Notes: generated from the letters alone by a model not told the origin. DNA of 43,583 bases from Bolinopsis microptera (GCF_026151205.1 NW_026971807.1:1-43583), one strand, 5' to 3'; counted from the stretch's first letter, positions 11,474-22,775 are shown. Program-made: numbers and translations.

Positions 11474-12080
11474 CCCACATCCAGAAAGTTTTATATTTCC
11501 TCCCAGATGCGTTTTTTTCTAAATTCTGTGGCCCACTCGCTTCGCTCGCAAGTTTGGGGGGGGGGGCTGTCGGCGAGCGAAGCGAGTCGACGTGTCCAAT
11601 CCAGCTGCGCAGTGAGCGAAGCGAGCAAGCTGTGGCAGGGGTCTGGGGGCGCAGCCCCCAGCGGGGTCCAGGGGCGGAGCCCCTTGGCGGGGGCTAGGGG
11701 GCGCAGCCCCTGGAAATTTTTTGCGAAATAGGGTGTTTTAGACAGCATTTGGCATTAAAGAAATTTGTAGGACAGCAATAAACTGGGATTGAAAAGAATC
11801 AAGTACTCACGTAAATTTGGTAACTTCACAACAGCAATCTGCATTCTCCAATCACAATATTTCACTGTGTTCCAAAACTGACGGGATGTTCCTCTTTGAT
11901 TTTTATACAATCGAAACATTTTCTTCAAAAATTTCCTCAATTAATTTGTCTTTATTCCAAAAAAATATTTCGAAATTTAGGAGTAACTTCTCAAAAATTT
12001 CCTCTTTTTCTCCCGTTTTTCCTCCCAAAAAAAATTTCCTCCCAGGCTGCCTGGCAAGATGGCGTGTTTCTGGATGTGGG
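11474..12080. mobile_element. 607-bp non-autonomous DNA transposon with 14-bp TIRs and 8-bp target duplication
   Basis: The ends are CCCACATCCAGAAA and TTTCTGGATGTGGG. CGAGTACT flanks both sides (11466-11473 and 12081-12088). The uninterrupted site survives in the duplicated copy at 15057-15064, which proves the insertion. An 8-bp duplication fits the hAT superfamily among others, but the CCCAC ends do not match the usual hAT CAG start, so the class is open. No transposase is encoded. The interior has GC-rich palindromic blocks (GGGGGCGCAGCCCCC and GGGGCGGAGCCCC, about 11645-11712), repeated cttcgctcgc/gcgaagcgag words, and a segment at about 11739-11858 that is also found at 35608-35741. Confidence 0.9.
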
Positions 12081-12094
12081 CGAGTACTCGAGGC

Positions 12095-12660
12095 AGGTAG
12101 GACCCTGGAGGTGGGTAGGAAGGTGGAGGAGGGTGGGTAGCTTGCGGAGGTGGATAAGAAGGTGGAGGAGGGTGGGTAGCTTGAGGAGGTGGATAAGAAG
12201 GTGGAGGAGGGTGGGTAGCTTGCGGAGGTGGATAAGAAGGTGGAGGAGGGTGGGTAGCTTGCGGAGGTGGGTAAGAAGGTGGAGGAGGGTGGGTAGCTTG
12301 CGGAGGTGGCTAAGAAGGTGGAGGAGGGTGGGTAGCTTGCGGAGGTGGGTAAGAAGGTGGAGGAGGGTGGGTAGCTTGCGGAGGTGGGTAAGAAGGTGGA
12401 GGAGGGTGGGATGCTTGCGGAGGTGGGTAAGAAGGTGGAGGAGGGTGGGTAGCTTATCGAGGTGGGTAAGAAGGTGGAGGAGGGTGGGTAGCTTGTGGAG
12501 ATGGGTAAGAAGGTGGAGGAGGGTGGGTAGCTTGCGGAGGTGGGTAAAAAGGTGGAGGAGGGTGGGTAGCTTGCGGAGGTGGGTAAGAAGGTGGAGGATG
12601 GTGGGTAGCTTGCGGAGGTGGGTAAGAAGGTGGATGAGGGTGGGTAGCTTGCGGAGGGTA
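12095..12660 (-). repeat. 39-bp minisatellite, ~14.5 units, with a coding-like Pro/Tyr reading on the minus strand
   Basis: The plus-strand unit is gtgggtagcttgcggaggtg then ggtaagaaggtggaggagg. In one minus-strand frame each unit reads QATHPPPPSYPPP, and each copy holds a PPSY word that fits the PPxY class of WW-domain ligands. This frame differs by one from that of the eight-TM ORF and has stops in this copy near 12312 and 12455, so it is at least partly decayed. The long Arg/Trp-rich plus-strand frame over it is a shadow of the repeat. Confidence 0.9.
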
Positions 12661-12701
12661 GGATGCTGGCGGAAGGTAGGCTGGTTAGATTCTGGTGGTA
12701 G

Positions 12702-13847
12702 TTAAGATGGCGGAGGAGGGTAGGATGCTTGTTGAGGAGGGTAGGATGCTTGTGGAGGAGGGTAGGATGCTTGTGGAGGAGGGTAGGATGTTGGTGGCGG
12801 GTAGGATACTTGCGGGTAAGTTGATTGTGGCGGCGGGTAGGATGTTTGAGGGTAAGTTGCTTGACGTGGCGGGTAGGATGCTTGAGGGTAAGTCGCTTGT
12901 GGCGGCGGGTAGGATGCTTGAGGGACAGTTGCTTGAGGCGACGGGTAGGATGCTTGAGGGCCAGTTGCTTGAGGCGGCGGGTACGATGCTTGAGGGCCAG
13001 TTGCTTGAGGCGGAGGGTAGGATGCTTGAGGGACAGTTGCTTGAGCAACAACAACACCCTGAGCTGTTTGATCCTTCTTCAGAAACATGATCACGAGAGT
13101 CACAGCAGCTCCGATGGTAATGAGCAATGTGAGATAAGTGTATGCCCCAGTATATGCCCAAGAACACATGATCTCGAAGCTGCTGCTGCCCGCCATTCCT
13201 GAACTAAGGTTGATGACGAATGAGACGCCAAATGTAAACAATGATCGAAGTAACCTGGATTTCTCGGAAGTTTTTAAGAAGGTGAACATTGTAAGGACGA
13301 CTGACACCAACAATAGCACTATCCAGGAAGCAATTCCGCAAAGACCACTATATCCTCCAGCAGCGAAGATACACTTTCCAATAGTAATGTGAACACACAC
13401 CCCTAGAAGAATTATTACTGGTCGAGGCAGCTTGAAATCCTCTGGGTATTCTTGTGGCTCTTTTAGGATGTGCAGTGTAACGAGAAGAGAAGCCAAAGCC
13501 ATAACCGGGATCGTGCAATATGTGTAGTACTTTAGGACATCCCAATAAGAGGTCGCAAACGTCCACTGAATTGTAGTGCAACCATGATAAACGCTACTAA
13601 GATTGAGAATGAAGGATCCAATAGATACGCTCAGGAAGTCCTTAACTTTGTTTTCTTTATTTTTCATGATTGTTAAGACTCCCGCTCCTACTGCCAGCCA
13701 TATAAGCAGGAACCAGTAGATCCCCGCTACATCCGCGGGATATAGATATTCGATATCTGCAAATCTCACTGCAAACAGTATCTTTGCTAAAGCAACTTGA
13801 GCGAGAAATCCCGCCAAAATCACACTCGAACTGGGGATTAGTGGCAT
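12702..13847 (-). CDS. Eight-TM protein of two related four-TM halves with a Pro/Tyr/Gln-rich tail
   Basis: A 381-residue single-exon frame with ATG at 13847 and TAA at 12702-12704. Eight hydrophobic segments lie near residues 9-28, 41-61, 71-88, 107-128, 143-163, 170-191, 202-218 and 232-256. The two halves match each other: KILFA (22-26) with KCIFA (158-162), and SFILNLSS (78-85) with SFVINLSS (209-216), each after a Lys-rich loop. Residues 264-381 are repeats of the QASYPPPQAT type, like the cytosolic tails of annexin A7/A11. It is probably a plasma or endomembrane protein with a disordered cytoplasmic tail. No family was named with confidence; MARVEL-like tetraspans are one possibility. 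Just upstream the minus strand reads ccttttcag, a likely acceptor of a 5'-UTR intron. The tail is repeat-built and its true end is uncertain. Confidence 0.75.
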   Translation of the reverse strand: MPLIPSSSVILAGFLAQVALAKILFAVRFADIEYLYPADVAGIYWFLLIWLAVGAGVLTIMKNKENKVKDFLSVSIGSFILNLSSVYHGCTTIQWTFATSYWDVLKYYTYCTIPVMALASLLVTLHILKEPQEYPEDFKLPRPVIILLGVCVHITIGKCIFAAGGYSGLCGIASWIVLLLVSVVLTMFTFLKTSEKSRLLRSLFTFGVSFVINLSSGMAGSSSFEIMCSWAYTGAYTYLTLLITIGAAVTLVIMFLKKDQTAQGVVVAQATVPQASYPPPQATGPQASYPPPQATGPQASYPSPQATVPQASYPPPQATYPQASYPPRQATYPQTSYPPPQSTYPQVSYPPPTSYPPPQASYPPPQASYPPQQASYPPPPS

Positions 13848-13867
13848 TTCTGAATCTGAAAAGGTGG

Positions 13868-14464
13868 TCTAGGTCACAGGTGTGTCAAATAGTATTGCAT
13901 TGCGTACCCACAATTATGTTGTGCATATTTGTTAGGTATTAATCCTTAGATAAATATGGCACAATTATGAGCCTTATTTTGTGATGGGCTTGTCAAGCAG
14001 GTCGTAAAATACACATTATGAAAAATATATTAATTAAGGAGTGTATTTTGAAGATTTATGATAATTATGTAGCATGTTTTGTCGACTACTTCCTCAAAAG
14101 TATAAAGACAGGACGTGAAATATCTTCAAAAAGGAAACCACTTCCATAGAAAGATCTATAAAATGCTATAAATATACTAGACATAAAATAAGCAAGTTTT
14201 ATTCCAACTGAGGAGTAAAATTTGCAGCGCATCTCCCGTCCGTGTGGAAGGAAACTATACAATAGTCACACGCTCTCAAGTTCTGGGAAATCCAACTCCT
14301 ACTCGAACAAAACGAACAATTTGATAAAATAAAGCAATCCCTCCGCTCTGTCTCGATTAGAAAATACAGGTTTTAATACTTTTGGTCTGATTGTCGAATA
14401 ATCAGCGAATTCCCCACTTTCAGCTCAAACACAACCCATAACTCACACTACTCCGAGAACACAC
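13868..14464. other. Intergenic region upstream of the eight-TM gene
   Basis: This lies between the start of the minus-strand gene and the second copy of its 3' flank, so it should hold that gene's promoter and 5'-UTR exon. No TATA box, or other site that I could defend, was identified. Confidence 0.4.
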
Positions 14465-15064
14465 GTAAACTTGTCTTATCATCTACTGTTTAACTCAGTC
14501 AGTTTTCATCAATCTTCTGAAATTTACAATAATTTCATTTACAAACAAGTAAAAAGGTATTAATTAAGGTTCATCAACTTTAAATCGTACATCAGCAATA
14601 AGAAATTCAAAGTCGAACTAGTTTTATTGGCCTAACTATCAAATTCCCCAACCACGATGCAATCTGTAGAATAAGTAATAAGTATGTACAATGTTCGTTT
14701 AATTAAACTGCCAAATGTCGAAAAGAATAAACGTTCAGAGTAAATCAAAGCAAATACTGTTAAGAGAAAAGTGTATTCAACTATTTAAACTTATAATGCT
14801 AAAGTATTAAATTGGTTAAATATGATATCACCTGCGCTAAAATTAATGTATAAAATGAAATCAATGGTTTCTATTATAGTATCCATGAATCCGATTGTAC
14901 ACACTACACAAAGTTACATTTTGATTTTCGACGACTTATTTTACCAGTCCACATACTCTTAGTAGAGTCAAAGTTCGTTCTATTATAGTTAATATACAGT
15001 ATTATATTGAGGATGAGAAGCTTCATTACATTCAGAAGGGGTTGGTGTGTCCGTGTCGAGTACT
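14465..15064. repeat. Direct repeat, copy B: duplicate of 10871-11473
   Basis: Same order and orientation as copy A with scattered substitutions and small indels. Here the block runs without interruption through CGAGTACT into gaggcaggtaggaccctgg and the Pro-rich tail repeats. It therefore keeps the site as it was before the transposon entered copy A. The two copies enclose the eight-TM gene as 3.6-kb-spaced direct repeats. Confidence 0.9.
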
Positions 15065-15264
15065 CGAGGCAGGTAGGACCCTGGAGGTGGGTAAGAAGGT
15101 GGAGGAGAGTGGGTAGCTTGCGGAGGTGGATAAGAAGGTGGAGGAGGGTAAGATGCTTGCGGAGGGTAGGATACTGGCGGAAGGTAGGCGGGTTAGATGC
15201 TGGTAGTAGTTAAGATGGTGGAGGAGGGTAGGATGCTTGCGGGTAAGTTGCTTGCGGCGGCGGT
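14989..15264 (-). pseudogene. Orphan 3' end of a second copy of the eight-TM gene
   Basis: The minus strand carries the same two-stop arrangement as the intact gene. A frame reading PQATYPQASYPPPPS ends at a TAA matching 12702-12704. A second frame, open from 15192 down to TAA at 14989-14991, encodes 67 residues: Pro-rich repeats with SYPPPG, then DTDTPTPSECNEASHPQY and NTVY. Only about two 39-bp units remain against fourteen in the other copy. Everything N-terminal is missing: homology ends near 15264 and unrelated sequence upstream of the OATP gene follows. It is a truncated duplicate, but it preserves the C-terminal reading frame better than the parent does. Confidence 0.65.
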
Positions 15265-15426
15265 TAATTCAACCTTGATATAGTATTTATGCGCTATTGT
15301 TGAGCTTCATTTGTTTTAGCTTCAATGGTAATACTCTACCTTTCACAATTTACATAATTCTAATTGTGAAAACTACGCTACTAAACTTACTTAATTTTAT
15401 GTTATTTCTTAGCAATTCAACAGATC

Positions 15427-18400
15427 ATGGAAATTGAAATGAATATTCCACGAGTAACAGATTGCGGACTCTGGGGCTGGAGACCATCTTTCTTAAAGGT
15501 TTGGATGAAAATCAAATTTTAGGTGAAAAAATAATGTTTATTTGGAATTGGCAACCTGTTGTCAATCTATATCTGTTCAGAAAATGACAGAGTTAACACA
15601 CATTCGTCATTGATTATTTATTATAAGTCAGCGAGGGTGAGTAGAAATTGTAACATTGTTTTGTTTCAGATATTCAACACTCCTAATATGTACCTGGTCC
15701 TCTTCTCCATATCCTCTTTCGCAATATCCACAACTCTGGGTATGAACCAAGTGCTGATACCCACCCTCCAGCAACTCTTCAACTTGAATTCAAAGCAAAT
15801 TGGTAAGGAATCGTTGGTATAAGCTGTTTTGACTATTTTATTTAACACTCTTACTATACAAATTTAAAAAGGTTATACTGGTGATGATGAGCCGGGGTTT
15901 GAAATTTTATTTTAACACCTCCTTGAATCAAATATGAAATCATCTGAATCCCATATAGGTTTGATTCTCATCTCAAATGACTTGTCTGGTCTTGTTGTGG
16001 CGTTCATATTCGGGCATTTTGCCAGCAAAGGAAAGATGAGGTGGCTACTTTTTGGAGTGATAATCAACTTGATAGCAAATCTGTTGCAAAGTGGTACACA
16101 GCTCTTTGTCAAGGTATGAACAAATTATTGAGAACTCGATATTAAGACGTATGGTAAGTGGTAAGTATAGTGAGCCTCCAATGTAATTATTTATTCGGGT
16201 TTGAAGTCAATCTAAGAGGGCTCGTTGAGCCTTACTCATTCTAATTCCTATAACACATCATACGCTTGATCCAAACACAATGCCGTATAGTGTGTAGTTG
16301 CTGTCACAACAAGACAGCAATCCATAATAAATACCCTAAACAGAACCCTTTATCTCCGCCAACAATTGTTATCTGGTCCAAATATGAGCCTTGTCTTTCC
16401 AAATTCATCCGAACTAGCATTTCGGTGTTTGTGTGCTAAAGCTTTCAGGCCTGCACATCCCTTGCCCCGTTACTTGTTAGTTGGCTGTCCTTCTACTGTC
16501 TAATTAGCAGTCAAGGACAAATTCATACACCATAATATGGGCATTATATTTTAGTGAACTATTATAAATTTGCTGACTCTGTCAAATGTGCTAAAAATTT
16601 CTTGTTTCATTGAAAATTTCTCATTTATAGTGGCATAATAACATTTGTTAATTGTTCTAATAAATCCTATAATTGTAAATAGTGGCATAGTATTTCCATA
16701 ATCTCAAATGAGCAACTTATCATCTTAGCTTCCAGAACCATCAAACAACGTGACGACATCTATAATGGGAACAAAGGAAGAAACCCTGGCCCTCTGTACC
16801 CCGGGTGGGGGAGATGACATATCAATCAACCTCTCCGTGGTGGACTCAATGTTTTATGCTGTTCAGAATAATAAATTGTTCTGGATCCTCTTCTTGGCAG
16901 GAATATTGCAGGTAAAAAGGAAAAATATCAACAACAAAAATTGAGCAGGCTAGTAACCATCTTATTTAGATGTATGAATTTTCCTTTCAACGTATCATAA
17001 AACATGACAACTATTAACATTTTCTATATCTGAACAAAATTACCTCCAAATCAGGGTATAGGATCACCTCAAGCAATTTGTGGTTTGACATATCTAGATG
17101 AAGTGATGACAAAGAAGAAACTTGGTCCATCTGTCGCTGTTAATAATGTCATCAATCTGCTAGGGTTTTCAGTATCTTTTGTGTTTGGAGCATATCTCCT
17201 GACACAGTATGTCACCTTGGGTACACCCCCAGATGGGGTGACACTGGGAAGTGGACAGTGGGTGGGCGCATGGTGGATGGGGTATCTAGCACCTGGAATC
17301 TTGCTTGCTCTTTCTGGTATACCTTTAATACTGTTCCCTACGCAGATGCCAGCAGCCAAGGTTTGATGGGGATATTTATTTTAAGTTCTATGTAATCAAA
17401 TAGTAACAGAGAAATTTATTTTTAAAATTTACAGTTAAATATACTGAAAAAAATAAAGCAAACTCAGTAACATTAAAGGCAGTTCTACAAGAGAAGATAG
17501 ATAGCGGGGAGGCAAGTCAGCAAGAAAAGGACTCTGAACTGAACCGATCATTCAAGGAGCTTATAAAGGACTTGTTACCCACTGTGAAACGACTTATGAA
17601 AAACAAGGCTCTACTATTTCTCCTAGCAGGAGAAGCTCTTAACAACATCTTTCTCTCGTCCATGCCATATGATACTAAATTATTATCAGACCTGTTCAAG
17701 TAAGTCGGGGGAAAAAGTATCGATATGAAAAAAAGACACTTCCACTATAATTGAGCTTGAGCGTAGTGAAATTTTATGATCACGTTTTAATATCTCCCGC
17801 TATGGTTTAACAGTGCATGTGATTGTAGCACTACTTCGATACTAGCTCACCTTCTACCAATCATCTGTCGTTATATTGTCCACCTGATCTCAGGTAAAGC
17901 TGCTCAACAATATCACCACAATCATTATGCACATGATGAGTCATTTCTTCATTTGCTTACCAACTATTTTTATCGAAACAATTGATTGAGGTTATGATAC
18001 ATCATATGCATTAGACATTTTAAATGAAATTAATATCAATACCGTGATATCTGGAACAATAGAGGATTCTAGAACAGTTTCATCACAGGATATCGTATTC
18101 AGAAACGGGGATGTTTATTGGGATTTTAAGAACAGTTGGGACAGTCGTAGGATTGGCTCTTGGTGGACTTTACATGGGAAAATTCAACCCATCAGGTAAT
18201 GACTGTGTACTTAAATGGAATTTTAAATGACACCACATACTTTTATTTGGCGGTGCTGAGTTTTAAACGTGGATGATTTGCCGATTCAATTTAACAATTT
18301 TTAAATATTTAGTTTTAAGAACTGGTAAATTGAATGCAAAATTTCGATACAAGATTGTAATCATTTCAAAGAGAAGTTAGCACCATTTACACACAAATGT

Positions 18401-20175
18401 TAGTGGCCTTATGTGTAAAATAATTTATATTTATTATTTAATATGGCCCCTCTTATGTTCCGGCGAGCAATTTTTACCTAATGCAAAATTCAGTGGACTA
18501 TCATCAACGGTAGTCGTGATCATTCATGGCCATATTATCCAGGAAAAACGTGTGTGCTGTTCGCTGCAGTCACCCAGTTTGTAACCCTGGCTGGACCATT
18601 CATGTCACTGTACCACTGTAACACTGACATTGTGGCTGGTATAACAGTTCCCTACCCAACTAACCCTTCTTTGGAATGGAAGTAAGAGCAATAAATCTGA
18701 CAATTTTTGAAATTGAAATCTCATTGAACTCCTTAACTTAAGCATACTAGCAATTATTAAAAATCTAAAACAGTTGTACAGTAAAACATTCACCCCAGCA
18801 AGGGAAGCAGGAACTTGACAGACATGTGCAATGGTATATGTAGTTGCTCAACAGATTTCTACGAGCCCGTTTGTGATCTGGAGAATATGATAACCTACTT
18901 CTCCCCCTGCCATGCTGGCTGTTCTTCATATAACGTAACTTTTAGCTCTTTATTGTAACTTAAACAGTTCTTGGTAATTTGAATGTTTCATACTTGCACC
19001 TCATTCATCAGAAACTGCTAGATTATTTATGTTCCTTAATATATTGCAGGAAAGTAGTGGGATCTATCAGAATTGTCAGTGTAGTCAGGCTGATTTAGTC
19101 CCAGGGGCCTGTCCCGCAGAGGATTCCTGTTCAACAAAGAAATGGACTGTTTTCATAGTTCAGCAATTACTTGGGGTTATAATTTTTATTAGTCAATACC
19201 CTGCTGTAAATGTGGCATATCTTAGGTGAGAAAAATTGCTCGGCAGATATCGAATTTGTAAAAAGAGTAGACTAACACAATATGAGGTTTTTAATTCCTC
19301 ATAAATTTCCTCAAAGAATGGTTTAATTCTACAAAGGAGAGACAATTGTGACCTGATTTTTACCCTGGCTAAATTTTGATTACTAATCTTGCACGATTCC
19401 CAGAGTGGTTCCCGAGATTGACAGGTCAGCGACACAAGGCATGAAGCAGTTCTTTACACGTGGGTTTGGGTTCCTACTAGGACCCATTATATTTGGAGCT
19501 ATCATTGACAACTACTGCGTAGTGTGGAGAGGTGGAGGAAGCTGCTGGCTCTACGATCTCCATGAGTATGTGTACCAAGACTGTTTCTTAGTTCTTACTT
19601 TTTTAAAGAATGGCACTAGTTAAAGTATTAACAGTTCATATTTTTAACTTTTATTGAAATGAGTGAATGACACCACCACAGATTATTTTATTATGATAAT
19701 TCTCACTGTCGTTTGGCAAACCACACACATCAAAATTGTACAATGCAGAGACTGAGAAGTGTAGACCATGCATGTTATAGTGTCACAGGGGCCATCATGA
19801 GTATTTTTGAGAATTCTTGAATTTGAAAATGTATAAAAAATTATTTTTGAATCTGAGAAATTCAGCATGGATTTCTCAGAACCCTGATGTCTTAGTGTGT
19901 GCAGCTACATGAAGTCCCGAAGAAACAGCTAAGGAGCGATTTTTCTAAAAGTTTAAAGAACATCCAAGGCATGATATAGACTAACAAATGCCATTTTATA
20001 TTTGCACTTCTTTAACCACTGATGCTAACCTAATTTCAGTTTGATAGTGACGTTTACGGTCAGTCAGTTGGGATTCCGCATAGCAGGTGCTATCTGCATG
20101 TTTATTGCATGGAGACTGTACCCAGCACGAGCTGCTTACACGTATATCAAAGTTGATGAAACAGCTAAACTCTAG
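15427..20175 (+). CDS. Organic anion transporter (OATP/SLCO family), twelve exons
   Basis: Exons: 15427-15498, 15670-15802, 15959-16113, 16729-16911, 17055-17360, 17435-17699, 18089-18195, 18543-18681, 18799-18934, 19050-19225, 19404-19565 and 20040-20175 (TAG). All introns are GT/AG and phases agree except between exons 5 and 6. The product of about 656 residues fits the family (roughly 640-720) and should be a 12-TM plasma-membrane, sodium-independent carrier of amphipathic organic anions. Diagnostic marks: CGLWGWRPSFLKIFN at the N-terminus; GIGSPQAICGLTYLDE; the OATP signature as GQWVGAWWMGYL (residues 249-260), with Gln in place of the usual Arg; and a Kazal-like extracellular loop with ten Cys in exons 9-10 (YEPVC, YFSPCHAGC). 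The ATG follows an acceptor (aattcaacag), so a 5'-UTR exon lies upstream; the N-terminal tail is short. Substrate cannot be told from sequence. Confidence 0.93.
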
Positions 20176-20498
20176 AATATGATTAATAACCTTTAATTAT
20201 AAAACACATTTTGAACCACAGATTGTTGCATAATTTTTAGAGTAGACTCAATTTCAGTTCAGATGTCATTGTTTGAATTTTATGGTTTATTCGATGGAAA
20301 GTTGATCTTTACAATCGAAACATTGATGGACTTTGAAATTACTTTAATTTTTAATTTCAATCAGATTTGACAGCGAAACTTTTGTGATTCAGTTACTATT
20401 AGGGTACGTCTACATTGTAGTGTACTCTAAACATAGACTATACTTTAATTTATTTACAAGCTATGATATTTGTTACACATAAATTCTATCATAGTTAT
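20176..20498. other. 3' flank of the OATP gene
   Basis: AT-rich sequence with no exon. It should contain the 3' UTR; no canonical AATAAA stood out on the plus strand right after the stop. Confidence 0.4.
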
Positions 20499-20514
20499 GG
20501 CACTATCCGTCGCG

Positions 20515-20945
20515 GAGTCGAGTCCGCGTCGGAGCCGCCGGACTCCGAGCGGACTCCGAGCGGACTCCGAGCGGACTCCGGCGGAGCCGCCGGACTCCGA
20601 GCGGACTCCGGCGGTGCTCCGCCAAAATGTATTTACAGTGGACTCGAGTACATTTTGGCGGACTCCGAGCGGAGCCGAGCGGACTCCGAGCGGACTTTAA
20701 AGTCCGCCGCGGACTCCGAGCGGCTCCGCGGCGGCTCGGCGGAGTGTCCGCCGCGGACTAAGCCACTAGGCGGACTCCGGTCCGCCGCGGACTCCGGCGG
20801 AGTGCTTGGCGGACTCCGCCGGACCTCTCCGCCAGACTTGAATCCGGCGGAGTCCGGCGGAGCTTGGCGGACTCCGCCAGCTCGGCGGACTCCGCTCGGA
20901 GTCCGCCGGACTCCAACAGAGTCCACTGACTTCCGACCTCCGTCT
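20515..20945. repeat. GC-rich subterminal array of the left arm (CGGACTCCG words)
   Basis: Short-period repeats of GGACTCCGAGC, GGCGGAGCCGCC and GTCCGCCGCGGAC fill this stretch. They are mirrored at about 24040-24375 in the right arm. The sharp GC shift against the AT-rich surroundings and the palindromic words suggest protein-binding arrays or a hairpin-forming terminus. Confidence 0.8.
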
Positions 20946-22129
20946 TCCGACCCTCGGCTAAATTTGTCACGTGACATACAACATAGCATTTTGCAATATT
21001 GTGGTCAGATGAAAAGGTCGCTAGTGATAAACCTTAACCATTACCCTCACAATGTCAATAGTGTACAACTCTAGTCCTAACTTTGACCCTATAATGTATA
21101 AACATTGACCCTAACCCTCCACCAAACCGTCCGCAGCGAAATATCAATGTCATTGACTGGTCACGTGACCAAAACAATTTTTGTTATATTATCTCATATG
21201 GGGAAGCGTTTTTAGCAAGCAAAAATACGTCGACCATCACAGGACGACGCCAGCCAGCACTCTCTACGCTCTTCGAGCTCCGATCGTCCTGTGACGAAGT
21301 AAGGACGAAGCCTGAGGTCCTCAGGTAACATCGACCACCGATTGAAAATTCAAAGATTTTTTGACATAAAGGTCAAATGTAAAACTAAAATCTTGATGTT
21401 GATTGATTGACGACGTCAATTTTTGAGCACAGCGCGAGCGCATGCGGAAAAGGACCGCGTAGCTAGTCAAGATGTTGATAAATATTTGGCTTGTGGCGCG
21501 ATATGTTGCTCTAACTATAGCTATAGCCCTCTCGCTTGCAGTAGCGCGCGACCGCCGGAGGCGGAAATGACCTGGTTAGCTAGGTAAACGCGATGTGCCT
21601 TGTAGGATGAAATCCTACTAGCTGACGCCATTCGCAGCTGTGCTGCTCGCTGTACGTCAGCGATCGAAATTTATACGCGTATCCCCCGTTAAGATGTGCC
21701 ACTCGACGCGCCACACAATTTTTCTCGTTGCTCGTCGCACGTCGACAAACAACGAAGCTCGTTGCGACGCGCCGCGCAATGAGCTGCCAGGCTAGGACAT
21801 CGTCCTGGTCCAACAAATTTTGGCGAGCGATTTTCTCCAAAAATTTAATGAGGGCGCCGACTTCCACTCTGGCTAAGTTTCTTCTTACCCAGCGCGCGTT
21901 CCTTAATGGGATGAGGAAAAATTAGGTAAAAAGAATCCACTGACTTGGCCAGAGTGCTTTCATAAAACTCTATTACTAGCTTAGCGTTGTAGGATTATAT
22001 ACTTTAATTTCGGATCGAGTGAAGCGAGTGATACACATTACTTTGATTAAACTCATGCTGATCACAATACACAATACAGTACAGGGAAGTGGGTAACACG
22101 GCTTGCAGTCGCAGCTGCGGCTCCTCGCT

Positions 22130-22775
22130 GGCGGTAATAATTTTGTTTTTAATGCATCCAAAATTTTAAATTATCTCCTTGATCATGATGTACCGTATCA
22201 TATTTTGTCAATTTCACTATTTAAAAAGAGATTTAAGAACCATTTGCTTCATATACAAAACCTAGGGCTAAATGGGGATCATGGATGGCTACCATGTAAT
22301 CACGATATCTTCTCGAATGTATCAATTTCATAAAATAAGTTAATTTCAACTAGGGAAATATAAATTGAAGTTAATGTTTTGGGGACGTTTGTGTGTTTTT
22401 TGTGTGTATTTTATTGTGAGTATTTAAAACAAGATAGGGACTATAATTGTAACGGTTTAAGTGTATACGTCTTTATTAATGTTGCCTCCGATTTCACTAC
22501 ACTGACAACATTCACTTTTTATTTTTTGTGTTATTTTTTACTTGAGATCTCATATCATAAAATTTTACCATCGCGATACGGGTATTAATTTACCTCCCAG
22601 CGGTGAGACACCGCTTCCCTCCATCGCCATGTTTGAAGCTCTCCCATCATCTGTTCTACTTCAGAGGGAAGTGACTTATTTTATATTTTAAAATTGTTAT
22701 TATTCCAGTATAACAAATAAATTTTCTAATCGTGTAAAAAAAAATCGTGTATCGTGTAAATCGTGTAATATTTCA
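22130..22775 (+). pseudogene. LINE 3' end in the loop of the foldback element
   Basis: The frame ending at 22333 reads SLFKKRFKNHLLHIQNLGL and then GWLPCNHDIF, like the C-terminal end of some LINE ORF2 proteins (FK..L..HLL followed by a Trp/Asn-rich motif). About 380 bp of non-coding sequence follows, with AATAAA at 22716 and a tail of ATCGTGTA repeats with an A9 run (22728-22772), as expected for a microsatellite-like LINE terminus. Everything 5' is missing. Family assignment from this tail alone is tentative. Confidence 0.4.

Noticed and set aside
11896-12705. 269-residue Arg/Trp-rich plus-strand frame
   Set aside because: It is the shadow of the 39-bp minisatellite; the period is a multiple of three, so all frames tend to stay open.
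11903-13057. 384-residue minus-strand frame with HPTRRLKQL and SYPPSSTFLPTSA repeats
   Set aside because: It is a repeat shadow in a frame different from the eight-TM protein, lacking its conserved N-terminal part.
20463-21074. Pro/Arg/Ser-rich frames in the foldback arms (also 23944-24561)
   Set aside because: They are products of CGGACTCCG arrays, open in several frames on both strands and mirrored between arms.
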